Assembly (NCBI GenBank): GCA_019163335.1
Contig: JAFLKM010000042.1
Location: forward strand, 1-59,020
From: Desulfobulbaceae bacterium
Lineage (GTDB): Bacteria; Desulfobacterota; Desulfobulbia; Desulfobulbales; Desulfocapsaceae
Direction: 5' to 3'
Length of the DNA stretch: 59,020 nucleotides
Below are positions 36,131 to 43,544 of the stretch, piece after piece (within the stretch, counting starts at the first letter, position 1; every line of letters begins with the position of its first letter). The notes beneath the pieces were generated by a model. That model was not told the DNA's origin and searched no databases. It saw nothing but the letters and a program-made list of their open reading frames with translations. Position numbers and translations under genes: made by a program.

Positions 36131-38062
36131 TTATGCCTGAGGCACCCTCTTCTGCGGGTTGTCCTGATGAAAATGACGGCAGATCTGCCGTGCCAGTTCC
36201 GGCCCAATTCCAGGGACCTGGATCAGTTTTTCCTCCGAGGCCTGCTTGATCTGGGTCAGACTGCCCAGGGTCTTGAGTAGTTGCTGTTTTTTTCGCGGAC
36301 CAATTCCCTCAATGGCATCCAGTTCTGAAGCCAGTGTTGACTTGTTGCGCAGTTTCCGGTGCAAGCTTACCCCGTATCGATGTGATTCATCGCGGATCCG
36401 CATGAGGTAGAGCAATATCGGGCTATGGGGCGCCAGGAGAATGGGGTTTTTACGGCCCGGCAGGTACAGTTTTTCCCCTTCGTTCTGCTTTTCCTTGGCA
36501 ATGGAGATCCACTCCAGTTTTTCGAGAGTTCCGTTGCTTTCCTCGATGTCCCCTTCATTTCTGTCGGCAGATTTCATTTCCCGTTTCACGGCCATGGCAA
36601 TCCCCAACTGGCCGCGCCCACCATCCAGCATCAGCAGATCCGGCAGATCATTTTCCAGGAGACCTCGTTTTAACCGGCGTTCCAGAACTTCAGCCATCAT
36701 TGCATAATCATTGGGACCATCGACAGTCCGAATCTTGTAGTGGCGGAATCGATGGGGGGCCGGTTCTCCCTGTTCGAAACAGACCAGAGAACCCACCGCC
36801 TGCTGACCGGAGATATTGGAAATATCCAGGCATTCAATGGTATGCGGGGGGTGAGTCAGATGAAGACTTTTGACCATGGCGGCAGCCAGTGCCTGCCAGG
36901 ATTGCTCCTTGTTCTCCCGATCGGCAAAGAGCTGGCCCGCATTGGCATTGGCCATGGCGACGAGTTGGAGCCCATCTCCCCGCTGCGGAATGTGGAGATG
37001 GACGGTTTCACCGTGCAGGTCACTGAGGCGTTCGGCGAGAAGCTCCTTGTCTTCCGGTTCGCAGGGAAGGAGGATCTCAGGAGGGAGGTTGTCCCCTGTG
37101 TCATAGTGCTGAATCAAGACCTGGGAGAGAACGCTTGCATCATCACCTAAGGGGTCAGCCAGAAAAAAGGTCCGACTGCCATTGATGATTCCGTTTCTGA
37201 CCATGAGGATAGCCAGGGCCAGGGAGGTGTCTTTTCTGGCCAACCCGAAGATGTCCTGATCCCGCGCATGGGTGGCCACAATGACCTGCTTCTCGAGGGT
37301 CCTCGACAGGGCCTGGATCTGGTCGCGCAAAAGGGCGGCTTGCTCAAACTCCAGGGCCTCCGCGACCTCTGTCATCTGTCGATTCATGGACTTGATCAGG
37401 TCACGGTTGTGGCCATTGAGCACCATGATGATTCTATCCACCATCTCCAGATAGGCGGGCCGGTCGGTTGCGCCCATGCACGGGGCCAGGCAGTTGTGCA
37501 TCTGTCCGTTGAGGCAGGGACGGGTTCGAGCCTGGAGCTGGAAGGTCTTGCAGCGACGCAAGGGAAAGAGGGAGGCAAGCAGTTTGAGGGTAGCCCACAT
37601 CGCATTGGGAGAGGCGTAGGGGCCAAAGTAGCGGGCGCCGTCTTTTTTCCGCCGTCTGGTCATCATTACCCGTGGCCAATCTTCCTGGGTTGTCACCTTG
37701 ATCAGGGGATAGTTTTTATCATCGCGGAGGATAATATTGTAGCGGGGACGATGTTTCTTGATCAGCGAGGCCTCAAGGATCAGGGCTTCCTTTTCAGTGC
37801 GTGTGATCAGGGTGTCCACCTTATGGACATGGGAAAGCATGACAGCAGTTTTATCCTGCCCTGACTCCGATACGCGGGCGTACGAGGCTAATCGTTTTCG
37901 TAAATCCTTTGCCTTGCCGACATAAAGGACGCCCGCCTTCTTGTCGAGCATCAGATAAACCCCCGGTGAATGAGGGGTAGAGGCAAGGAGATCGGGAGGA
38001 AACATGCTATCTGGCTTCTGTTGAGTTTTTTTTGAGAAGTTGAAAGGGGAAATGCGAAACAT
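36131..38062 (-). CDS. uvrC: Excinuclease ABC subunit C
   Basis: A 643-aa nucleotide-excision repair nuclease that makes the two incisions around UvrB-bound damage. The GIY-YIG domain (SPGVYLMLDKKAGVLYVGKAKDLRKRLASY) is followed by a UVR motif (AEALEFEQAALLRDQI), the RNase H-like second nuclease (ECLDISNISGQQAVGSLVCFE, LLMLDGGRGQLG) and helix-hairpin-helix repeats (IEGIGPRKKQQLLK, VPGIGPELARQICRHF). An internal ATG at 38005 leaves 12 residues before PGVY, nearer the family norm, so the true start may be there. Confidence 0.96.
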   Translation of the reverse strand: MFRISPFNFSKKTQQKPDSMFPPDLLASTPHSPGVYLMLDKKAGVLYVGKAKDLRKRLASYARVSESGQDKTAVMLSHVHKVDTLITRTEKEALILEASLIKKHRPRYNIILRDDKNYPLIKVTTQEDWPRVMMTRRRKKDGARYFGPYASPNAMWATLKLLASLFPLRRCKTFQLQARTRPCLNGQMHNCLAPCMGATDRPAYLEMVDRIIMVLNGHNRDLIKSMNRQMTEVAEALEFEQAALLRDQIQALSRTLEKQVIVATHARDQDIFGLARKDTSLALAILMVRNGIINGSRTFFLADPLGDDASVLSQVLIQHYDTGDNLPPEILLPCEPEDKELLAERLSDLHGETVHLHIPQRGDGLQLVAMANANAGQLFADRENKEQSWQALAAAMVKSLHLTHPPHTIECLDISNISGQQAVGSLVCFEQGEPAPHRFRHYKIRTVDGPNDYAMMAEVLERRLKRGLLENDLPDLLMLDGGRGQLGIAMAVKREMKSADRNEGDIEESNGTLEKLEWISIAKEKQNEGEKLYLPGRKNPILLAPHSPILLYLMRIRDESHRYGVSLHRKLRNKSTLASELDAIEGIGPRKKQQLLKTLGSLTQIKQASEEKLIQVPGIGPELARQICRHFHQDNPQKRVPQA

Positions 38063-38200
38063 GGTGCGAAAAGATCAGTGAATAAGTGGCTATTTTATTT
38101 CAATTATAATAGTGAGTATGGCTGGGGAATGCAATACACGTTGATCCTGATCTTTACATTTTTATCATTATTGACTAATTTTACCCAACTCTCATAGAGA

Positions 38201-38430
38201 GTGGACTTCTTCCGGTGTCGTCCTGACAGGACGGTGAAAAGGGAATACGGTGCAAAACCGTAACGTTGGGCCAGCGCTGTAAACGGGGACAAGAACCGCA
38301 ATCGGGATTCTTTGCACTATGCAAGGCCTTCCCGAAGTCACTGTCCGTTATTGGGGAAACCCGATAGTGGGCGGGAAGGCGCGGTTTACGGTTGATCCGT
38401 GAGTCAGAAGACCTGCCGGAAGAAGAGAGG
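38201..38430 (+). promoter_or_regulatory. Cobalamin (adenosylcobalamin-type) riboswitch
   Basis: The region has the ordered elements of the B12 aptamer: closing stem CTTCTTCCGG (from 38206) with CCGGAAGAAG (ends 38425), GGTGAAAAGGGAA, ACGGTGCAAAACCGT, the core GGCCAGCGCTGTAA, the B12-box region around CACTGTCC, GGGAAGGCGCGG, and the 3' signature GTGAGTCAGAAGACCTGCC. It precedes the thiC-like bzaF gene and is followed at once by an intrinsic terminator, so bound cobalamin should stop transcription. Confidence 0.95.
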
Positions 38431-38445
38431 AATTCTTGTCCATAG

Positions 38446-38498
38446 AAGTCCGCAGTGTGTTCTGGGGTTGATCTCCAGGACGCGTGCGGACTTTTTTT
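38446..38498 (+). terminator. Riboswitch-controlled intrinsic terminator
   Basis: AAGTCCGCA (38446-38454) pairs with TGCGGACTT (38485-38493) and is followed by T residues to 38498, 34 bases before the bzaF start. It is the expected expression platform of the upstream cobalamin aptamer. A CTGG/CCAG pair strengthens the loop. Confidence 0.9.
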
Positions 38499-38531
38499 AT
38501 GCCCGGACGAAACATTTTAGGTGGAAGGAAT

Positions 38532-39890
38532 ATGATGAAGACCCAGATTGAACTTGCCCGAGCAGGGATTATTAGCGATGCGATGGAAAAAGTAGCGACT
38601 GACGAAGGTTTTGGCCTTGATCCGGAAACCATCCGTCAGCGGGTGGCAGATGGACACATTGTGATTGCCGTTCGTCCCGACCGACCTGCTCAGAGGATCG
38701 TCGGCATCGGCCGTGGGCTGCGCACCAAGGTAAACGCCTCCATAGGCACCTCGTCGGACATTGCCGATATTGAGCTTGAGGTGCGGAAGGCTCTGGTGGC
38801 TGAAACCGAACAGGCTGATACCCTGATGGAGCTCTCCACCGGCGGGAATCTCGATCTGGTACGAAGACGGGTCCTTGCCGCAACTACCCTGCCGGTTGGC
38901 AATGTACCTTTGTATCAGGCCTTTTCCGAGGCCGGTCGAAAATTTCATAACCCGAATAAGCTCGATAGCGAATATCTCTTTGAACTCATAGAACGGCAGC
39001 TTGCCGACGGGATCTCGTTTATGGCCATTCATTGCGGGATCAACCGATTCTCCATCGAACGACTGCGGAAACAGGGCTATCGATACGGCGGGCTGGTTTC
39101 CAAGGGCGGCACCTTCATGGTCTCATGGATGGAGTACAATAACCGGGAAAATCCCCTCTATGAGCAGTTTGACCGGGTTTGTAATCTCATGAAAAAATAT
39201 GATGCGGTTCTCTCCCTTGGCAACGGCATACGTGCCGGGGCGATCCATGACAGTCACGACCGGGCTCAGATGGCCGAGATGGTGATTAATTGTGAGTTAG
39301 CAGAGATTGGACGGGACATGGGCTGTCAGATGATGGTGGAAGGGCCAGGGCATGTTCCTCTGGATGAGATTGAAGGCAATATTATGCTTGAAAAACGGAT
39401 GAGCGGCGGTGCACCGTATTATGTCCTCGGCCCTCTGCCAGCCGATTCAGGAGCAGGATATGATCATATTACCGCCGCCATCGGAGCTGCCAGTTCGGCC
39501 CGTTTTGGTGCGGATCTGATCTGTTATATCACCCCGGCTGAACATCTGGCCCTGCCCAACGAACAGGATGTGCAGGAAGGGGTGCGGGCAACGCGGCTGG
39601 CTGCGAGGATCGGAGATATTGCCAAATATCCGGAGCGCCGAGAACATGAGAAGAAGGTGGCACTGAGTCGTCGGGATACCAACTGGAAGGAGCATTTTCC
39701 GTTGCTGATGTTTCCGGATAAGGCACGGGAGGTGCGGAACAGCCGTACCCCAGAGAATACCGGCACCTGCACCATGTGCGGAGATTTCTGCGCCATGGAA
39801 AGAGGGATATCCCTGTTTCAAGACGATATTAAAGGGGATAAAAAAACACCTTGTACTCGGTCAAGCGATGTGGAAAAAATTGTGAAATAA
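38532..39890 (+). CDS. bzaF: 5-hydroxybenzimidazole synthase (ThiC paralogue, BzaF type)
   Basis: A 452-aa ThiC-superfamily radical SAM enzyme. Shared ThiC features are MELSTGGNLDLVRRRVLA, GISFMAIHCGINR, SKGGTFMVSWM, LSLGNGIRAGAIHDSHD, MVEGPGHVPLDEIEGN and YYVLGPLPADSGAGYDHI. The terminal cluster reads CTMCGDFC (CX2CX3C), where ThiC usually has CX2CX4C. BzaF converts aminoimidazole ribotide to 5-hydroxybenzimidazole, the lower ligand of anaerobically made cobamides. A cobalamin rather than TPP riboswitch upstream supports this over thiamine synthesis. GGAAGGAAT precedes the start; ATG 38535 is an equal candidate. Confidence 0.88.
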   Translation: MMKTQIELARAGIISDAMEKVATDEGFGLDPETIRQRVADGHIVIAVRPDRPAQRIVGIGRGLRTKVNASIGTSSDIADIELEVRKALVAETEQADTLMELSTGGNLDLVRRRVLAATTLPVGNVPLYQAFSEAGRKFHNPNKLDSEYLFELIERQLADGISFMAIHCGINRFSIERLRKQGYRYGGLVSKGGTFMVSWMEYNNRENPLYEQFDRVCNLMKKYDAVLSLGNGIRAGAIHDSHDRAQMAEMVINCELAEIGRDMGCQMMVEGPGHVPLDEIEGNIMLEKRMSGGAPYYVLGPLPADSGAGYDHITAAIGAASSARFGADLICYITPAEHLALPNEQDVQEGVRATRLAARIGDIAKYPERREHEKKVALSRRDTNWKEHFPLLMFPDKAREVRNSRTPENTGTCTMCGDFCAMERGISLFQDDIKGDKKTPCTRSSDVEKIVK

Positions 39891-40018
39891 TTGATATGCT
39901 TCTTGCGCAGGATCGTATCTTGTAATGCATTGACACTCATTTGTTCTGCATTTTATACTTGCGAAAAAATGAAGCAGCAGGTATAAAAAACGGTTTCATT
40001 AATGAAAAACTGATCTGT

Positions 40019-40096
40019 GGTGGATGTAGCTCAGCTGGTGGTAGCACCTGGTTGTGGCCCAGGAGGTCGTGGGTTCAAGTCCCATCATTCACCCCA
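40019..40096 (+). tRNA. tRNA-His (GTG anticodon)
   Basis: A full cloverleaf: extra G-1 at 40019, acceptor GTGGATG with CATTCAC (40086-40092), D arm GCTCAGCTGGTGGTAGC, anticodon stem CCTGG/CCAGG around TTGTGGC with GTG at 40054-40056, T arm GTGGGTTCAAGTCCCAT, discriminator C paired to G-1, and encoded CCA at 40094-40096. G-1 opposite C73 is the histidine identity element. Confidence 0.97.
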
Positions 40097-40102
40097 TTAA
40101 GT

Positions 40103-40122
40103 AGTCCAAAGCAGTCCAAAGA
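40103..40122. repeat. Tandem 10-bp repeat directly after tRNA-His
   Basis: AGTCCAAAGC and AGTCCAAAGA lie head to tail seven bases after the tRNA CCA end. Short repeats at the 3' end of a tRNA gene resemble arm sites of tyrosine-recombinase attachment regions. No integrase is visible, so this reading is tentative. Confidence 0.4.
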
Positions 40123-40132
40123 AGTGCATGAG

Positions 40133-40165
40133 ACCCGCAGCCGGTAAAGGTTAGCGGGTTTTTTG
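40133..40165 (+). terminator. Rho-independent terminator of tRNA-His
   Basis: ACCCGC (from 40133) pairs with GCGGGT (ends 40159) around a 15-base loop, followed by a T run to 40164. It is placed 37 bases after the tRNA. Confidence 0.85.
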
Positions 40166-40222
40166 TTGTCCAGTGAAGTCTGTAGAAATAGTGATTTCTC
40201 GTATATTTTCCTGTTCAGTCAT
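40151..40222 (-). CDS. Possible 23-aa ORF (gene remnant or leader)
   Basis: MTEQENIREITISTDFTGQQ plus KTR is encoded on the minus strand from ATG 40222, with GGAG six bases ahead. Its stop lies in the tRNA terminator stem. The good ribosome site with an abrupt end suggests the start of a gene cut off at a recombination junction. A real peptide is possible but unproven. Confidence 0.25.
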   Translation of the reverse strand: MTEQENIREITISTDFTGQQKTR

Positions 40223-40547
40223 AATGGGCTCCTTTTTCTTTTGAAGAAAAAACAGGAGGTTGATGACCGAATTATATCACAACTTCGGGTATATTTTTGT
40301 TACGTATAAATAGGAGATATCTTTACTTCTGAAAACGGAAAAAGCTTGATAGTAAAGAGATAACCTTTTCGGGCTGTATTTTTACTAGTCTCATCCGCTT
40401 TTATTTCTTCCTTTTAATACAATTGCATAACTATAATGATACTAAAGCAAAGCGGCATATTAAGGTTTCCCTTGAACCTCTCGCGGATTGACGTTGATCC
40501 GAAACTTCTGTGGCAATAGCTTGACTGCTAGCCTTCAATTTCTAAAA
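40223..40547. other. Gene-poor interval between tRNA-His and the regulator gene
   Basis: No recognisable gene. A 16-codon plus-strand ORF at 40263-40313 (MTELYHNFGYIFVTYK) follows AGGAGG by three bases. TTTTTCTT and AAGAAAAA at about 40232-40250 form a hairpin between this and the divergent 23-aa ORF. ATCTTTACT and AGTAAAGA at about 40317-40360 form another. AT content is high. Transcripts of the regulator would end here, but I see no clear terminator. Confidence 0.35.
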
Positions 40548-41666
40548 CTAGAATTTCCCGATAATTTTTCCCGTCGCGGAAGACTCATAGCCTGGTAAGG
40601 TCGCCAGATCCTGGCGCAGCGCTTTAGTCTGCAGCACGTCGAGCAGAATCTGAACTGCTGGCAGGTCGACAAATTCCCGCCGGATTATCAGATCGCAACG
40701 GACAAACTGGATGGGGACGAAATCCAGCCGATAGGAAGCGGCAACCGCACGTAACCCAAGTGCTGCATCAACCAATCCGAAAGCAACCATTTGTGCGCCC
40801 TCAAGATGACTTGAGACTGTCTTATTATAACCCTTCACTTGCTCTGTTGGAATGTCGAACTTGTTCAACTGATCATCAAAAAGAGCCCGAATGGCCGCGC
40901 CAGGGCTGCGATTGACAAAACGGACTCCTGGGTTAACCAAATCGGCAACGGAGGCTATCCCATGAGGATTACCAGGTGACAGCATCAGCCCTTCTTCGAA
41001 GAGCGAAAAAGCCACTACCAGGGCGCTAGAGTTTTTAAGAACAGTTTTCGCAAACTCCAGATTTGATTCCGCTTGACCCTTGTTGTGTAGATGCGCTGCT
41101 GCAAGATGCGCATGTCCCGTTTGCAATCCCTCCAGTGCCTTGGAACTCGATGCAAACCTGCACAAAAGTTCCGCTCCTTTGCCATGGCGAGTGACATGAG
41201 CGTTGAGAACGGAGAAAGCGGGGTCGCATCCGAGCAGGAGAATTCTTTTCTCGAATTGGTCCTCATCCTGCAACATGCGAATGTTGCTGCCAGCCTTTCC
41301 CAGTATGCCGTCGGCAGAATGAAATCCTTCGCTGAGCAGCCATCTACCGTCCTGGGGATACGCTACAAGGCGATTATTTATACGGACGACCGAGAGTCTG
41401 GTTCCGGGACTGTTCACGTCCTCCGCAAGGGTGACAGAATGTATTCTCGCGCTGTCTTCCATCTGGAAAAGATCTTCAACTGCACATTCCAATTCCTTTG
41501 CTAAGCGTAGCGCTACTGCAGTGTTCGGCACATAGCGACCGGATTCCATATCGTAAACCGCTTGCCTGCCGATACCTACCCGCTCAGCCAATTCCTTTTG
41601 CGAGAATCCTTTAGCGATACGAATCGCCTTGACGTTGCAGGAGACGCTGTCTTTCGTGTGGCTCAT
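40548..41666 (-). CDS. XRE-family regulator with C-terminal PBP-like (molybdate-type) sensor domain
   Basis: The protein is 372 aa from ATG 41666, with ACAGG seven bases ahead; the longer frame adds implausible residues. An N-terminal helix-turn-helix (AIRIAKGFSQKELAERVGIGRQAVYDMESGRYVPN, about residues 15-50) is followed by a linker and a periplasmic-binding-protein-like domain at about 110-372 (LLLGCDPAFSVLNAH, AAAHLHN, FVNRSPGAAIRALFD, VDAALGLRAVAASYRLDFVPI). Such cytosolic PBP-like domains occur in molybdate- or tungstate-linked proteins. It is divergent from modA and probably controls the operon in response to the oxyanion. Confidence 0.85.
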   Translation of the reverse strand: MSHTKDSVSCNVKAIRIAKGFSQKELAERVGIGRQAVYDMESGRYVPNTAVALRLAKELECAVEDLFQMEDSARIHSVTLAEDVNSPGTRLSVVRINNRLVAYPQDGRWLLSEGFHSADGILGKAGSNIRMLQDEDQFEKRILLLGCDPAFSVLNAHVTRHGKGAELLCRFASSSKALEGLQTGHAHLAAAHLHNKGQAESNLEFAKTVLKNSSALVVAFSLFEEGLMLSPGNPHGIASVADLVNPGVRFVNRSPGAAIRALFDDQLNKFDIPTEQVKGYNKTVSSHLEGAQMVAFGLVDAALGLRAVAASYRLDFVPIQFVRCDLIIRREFVDLPAVQILLDVLQTKALRQDLATLPGYESSATGKIIGKF

Positions 41667-41983
41667 GGCAAAACCTGTTGTATCAGAGTGTCTCTGAGGA
41701 TATTCCTGCAATTTTGAGAAAGAATAGACATTTTTGTTACATTCGTACAATGTATGACGTTTATAGACGTACATTATGTGCGCCGCCCATGCTTCGACGA
41801 GCACTGTAGACATTAACTCAAATATAAATTATCAATGTAAATACGATGTCTTATGTCATAAGATTATATCTTATGCCATTATGGCATCTGTTTTGCTATA
41901 CAGACAAGCAAGACGTTTATGACTGTCATCACGATTTTTTGATACGACAGTTCAACCTTCAACCTTTGTTGGGAGTAGATGCT
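41667..41983. promoter_or_regulatory. Divergent promoter region between the regulator and modA
   Basis: The 317-base interval holds two perfect interrupted palindromes: TCTTATGTCATAAGA (41849-41863) and ATGCCATTATGGCAT (41873-41887). The half-site TCTTATGYCAT repeats directly at 41849 and 41869, exactly 20 bases or two helical turns apart, as expected for adjacent dimers of one regulator. ACATTCGTACAATGT at about 41741 is a third, weaker palindrome nearer the regulator start. The in-frame extension of modA to 41846 runs through these sites and is unlikely to be translated. Confidence 0.6.
41882..41897 (+). promoter_or_regulatory. Possible sigma54 (-24/-12) promoter of modA
   Basis: TGGCATCTGTTTTGCT has GG and GC separated by exactly 10 bases, as required for sigma54 promoters, and matches TGGCA and TTGC elements. 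It lies 87 bases before the modA start and overlaps the second palindrome. Base matches alone could arise by chance, and no enhancer-binding activator gene is nearby. Confidence 0.35.
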
Positions 41984-42736
41984 ATGAAGCTATTATGGAA
42001 ATTAGCCGCCCCTGTAATTATGGCGATGATATATTCCACGGCCCATGGAGCCGAGGTGCAGGTGGCCGTGGCAGCAAATTTTACCGGTCCCATGGAAAAG
42101 ATCACCCCTGCGTTTGAGAAAGCAACAGGACACAAAGCAATTGTCGCATACGGCACAGTCGGCAAGTTCTACGCTCAGATAAAGAACGGTGCACCTTTCG
42201 AGGTACTTGTATCCGCCGATGAATCAACGCCGCGTCGTCTGGAGGAAGATGGCTTGGCCATTGACACCAGTCGGATTACTTATGCCATCGGCAAACTCGT
42301 CCTCTGGAGCATGAAACCCGACCTTGTTGACGGGCAGGGTGAGATCCTCAAACAGGGAAATTTCAAATATCTTGCCGTTGCTAATCCAAAGCTTGCCGTC
42401 TATGGCGCTGCTGCCGTCGAAGTTATGGACAAAATGGGAGTCCATGCTTCCCTGGAGCCCAAGCTGGTACTAGGCGAGAGCATCACCCAGACTTACCAGT
42501 TCGTTGCCACTGGCAATGCCGACTTAGGCTTTGTCGCCCTCTCCCAGATCTATAAAGACAAAAAGTATGCCGCTGGTTCCTATTGGATAGTGCCTGCTGA
42601 GCTATATCCCCAACTGAAACAGGATGCCGTTCTGCTCAAACGAGGTGATAACAATCCTGCTGCACGGGCCCTGCTTGACTATCTGAAAAGTGATTTGGCA
42701 AAGGAGATTATCCGTTCCTTTGGCTACACCCTGTAA
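41984..42736 (+). CDS. modA: Molybdate-type ABC transporter substrate-binding protein, first copy
   Basis: The protein is 250 aa from ATG 41984, with GGGAG eight bases ahead. A signal peptide (MKLLWKLAAPVIMAMIYSTAHGA) is followed by EVQVAVAANFTGPMEKI, AYGTVGKFYAQIKNGAPFEVLVSAD, KLVLWS, AVANPKLAVYGAAAVEVM and GNADLGFVALSQI. This is the ModA fold for tetrahedral oxyanions. The second anion-binding loop reads GTVGK, while the second copy has GSSGK, so the two probably differ in ligand or affinity. It heads the transport operon. Confidence 0.93.
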   Translation: MKLLWKLAAPVIMAMIYSTAHGAEVQVAVAANFTGPMEKITPAFEKATGHKAIVAYGTVGKFYAQIKNGAPFEVLVSADESTPRRLEEDGLAIDTSRITYAIGKLVLWSMKPDLVDGQGEILKQGNFKYLAVANPKLAVYGAAAVEVMDKMGVHASLEPKLVLGESITQTYQFVATGNADLGFVALSQIYKDKKYAAGSYWIVPAELYPQLKQDAVLLKRGDNNPAARALLDYLKSDLAKEIIRSFGYTL

Positions 42737-42761
42737 TTCACAAAACTTCAAGGAGATGACC

Positions 42762-43535
42762 ATGAATAAAATTCTTTCCGCTCTGTTGTTCTGCTCCCTG
42801 CTCCTGGTAACCGCATCGGCTCGGGCGGAGAAAATCACCGTCGCCGCTGCCGCTGATCTTAAATTCGCCATGGGTGAAATCATTACTGAATTCAAGAAGG
42901 CCAACCCAACTGACGAAATAGAAGTAATATACGGTTCTTCCGGTAAATTTCACACACAAATCCAGCAGGGGGCACCGTATGACCTCTATTTTTCAGCTGA
43001 CATAGCCTTCCCCCGGGAACTCGCCAAGAACGGCTTCGCAGCCTCCGATGTCACACCTTATGCTTTCGGCAGAATTGTTTTATGGAGTGAAAGTCTCGAT
43101 GCCACGAAAATGAATCTGGAGAGCCTCACCGATTTGACAATTACCCGGATTGCCATCGCCAATCCCAAGCATGCTCCGTATGGCAAGAGAGCCGAGGAGG
43201 CATTACGCTCCTCAAAAATCTGGGACAAGGTGGAAGCGAAACTGGTCTACGGGGAGAATATTGCGCATACTGCCCAGTTTGTCCAAACCGGCAATGCGCA
43301 GGTCGGCATCATTGCCCTCTCGCTGGCGGTCAGTCCCGAACTGTCAAACAAAGGTGGTTACTGGCTGATCCCGGACAATCTCCATGAACCATTGGAGCAG
43401 GGTTACATTATCACCAAGCGTGCAGCAGAAAATGTTCTGGCCAAACGCTTTGCCGACTATATGGGAAGCAAGGAGGCTCGCGCGGTGATGACCAAATATG
43501 GATTTGTCCTTCCCAACGAATCAACGAGTAAATAA
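42762..43535 (+). CDS. modA: Molybdate-type ABC transporter substrate-binding protein, second copy
   Basis: The protein is 257 aa from ATG 42762, with AAGGAG seven bases ahead. Signal peptide MNKILSALLFCSLLLVTASARA is followed by EKITVAAAADLKFAMGEI, VIYGSSGKFHTQIQQGAPYDLYFSAD, AIANPKHAPYGKRAEEAL and GNAQVGIIALSLA. It is clearly a paralogue of the gene before it, not a recent duplicate, since most positions differ. The GSSGK loop is the classical oxyanion site. It is 25 bases downstream of the first copy. Confidence 0.93.
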   Translation: MNKILSALLFCSLLLVTASARAEKITVAAAADLKFAMGEIITEFKKANPTDEIEVIYGSSGKFHTQIQQGAPYDLYFSADIAFPRELAKNGFAASDVTPYAFGRIVLWSESLDATKMNLESLTDLTITRIAIANPKHAPYGKRAEEALRSSKIWDKVEAKLVYGENIAHTAQFVQTGNAQVGIIALSLAVSPELSNKGGYWLIPDNLHEPLEQGYIITKRAAENVLAKRFADYMGSKEARAVMTKYGFVLPNESTSK

Positions 43536-43544
43536 GAGGAATAA

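Noticed and set aside
41846-41983. 46-residue N-terminal extension of the first modA frame
   Set aside because: It would precede the signal peptide, runs through the operator palindromes, and lacks a ribosome site; ATG 41984 has one.
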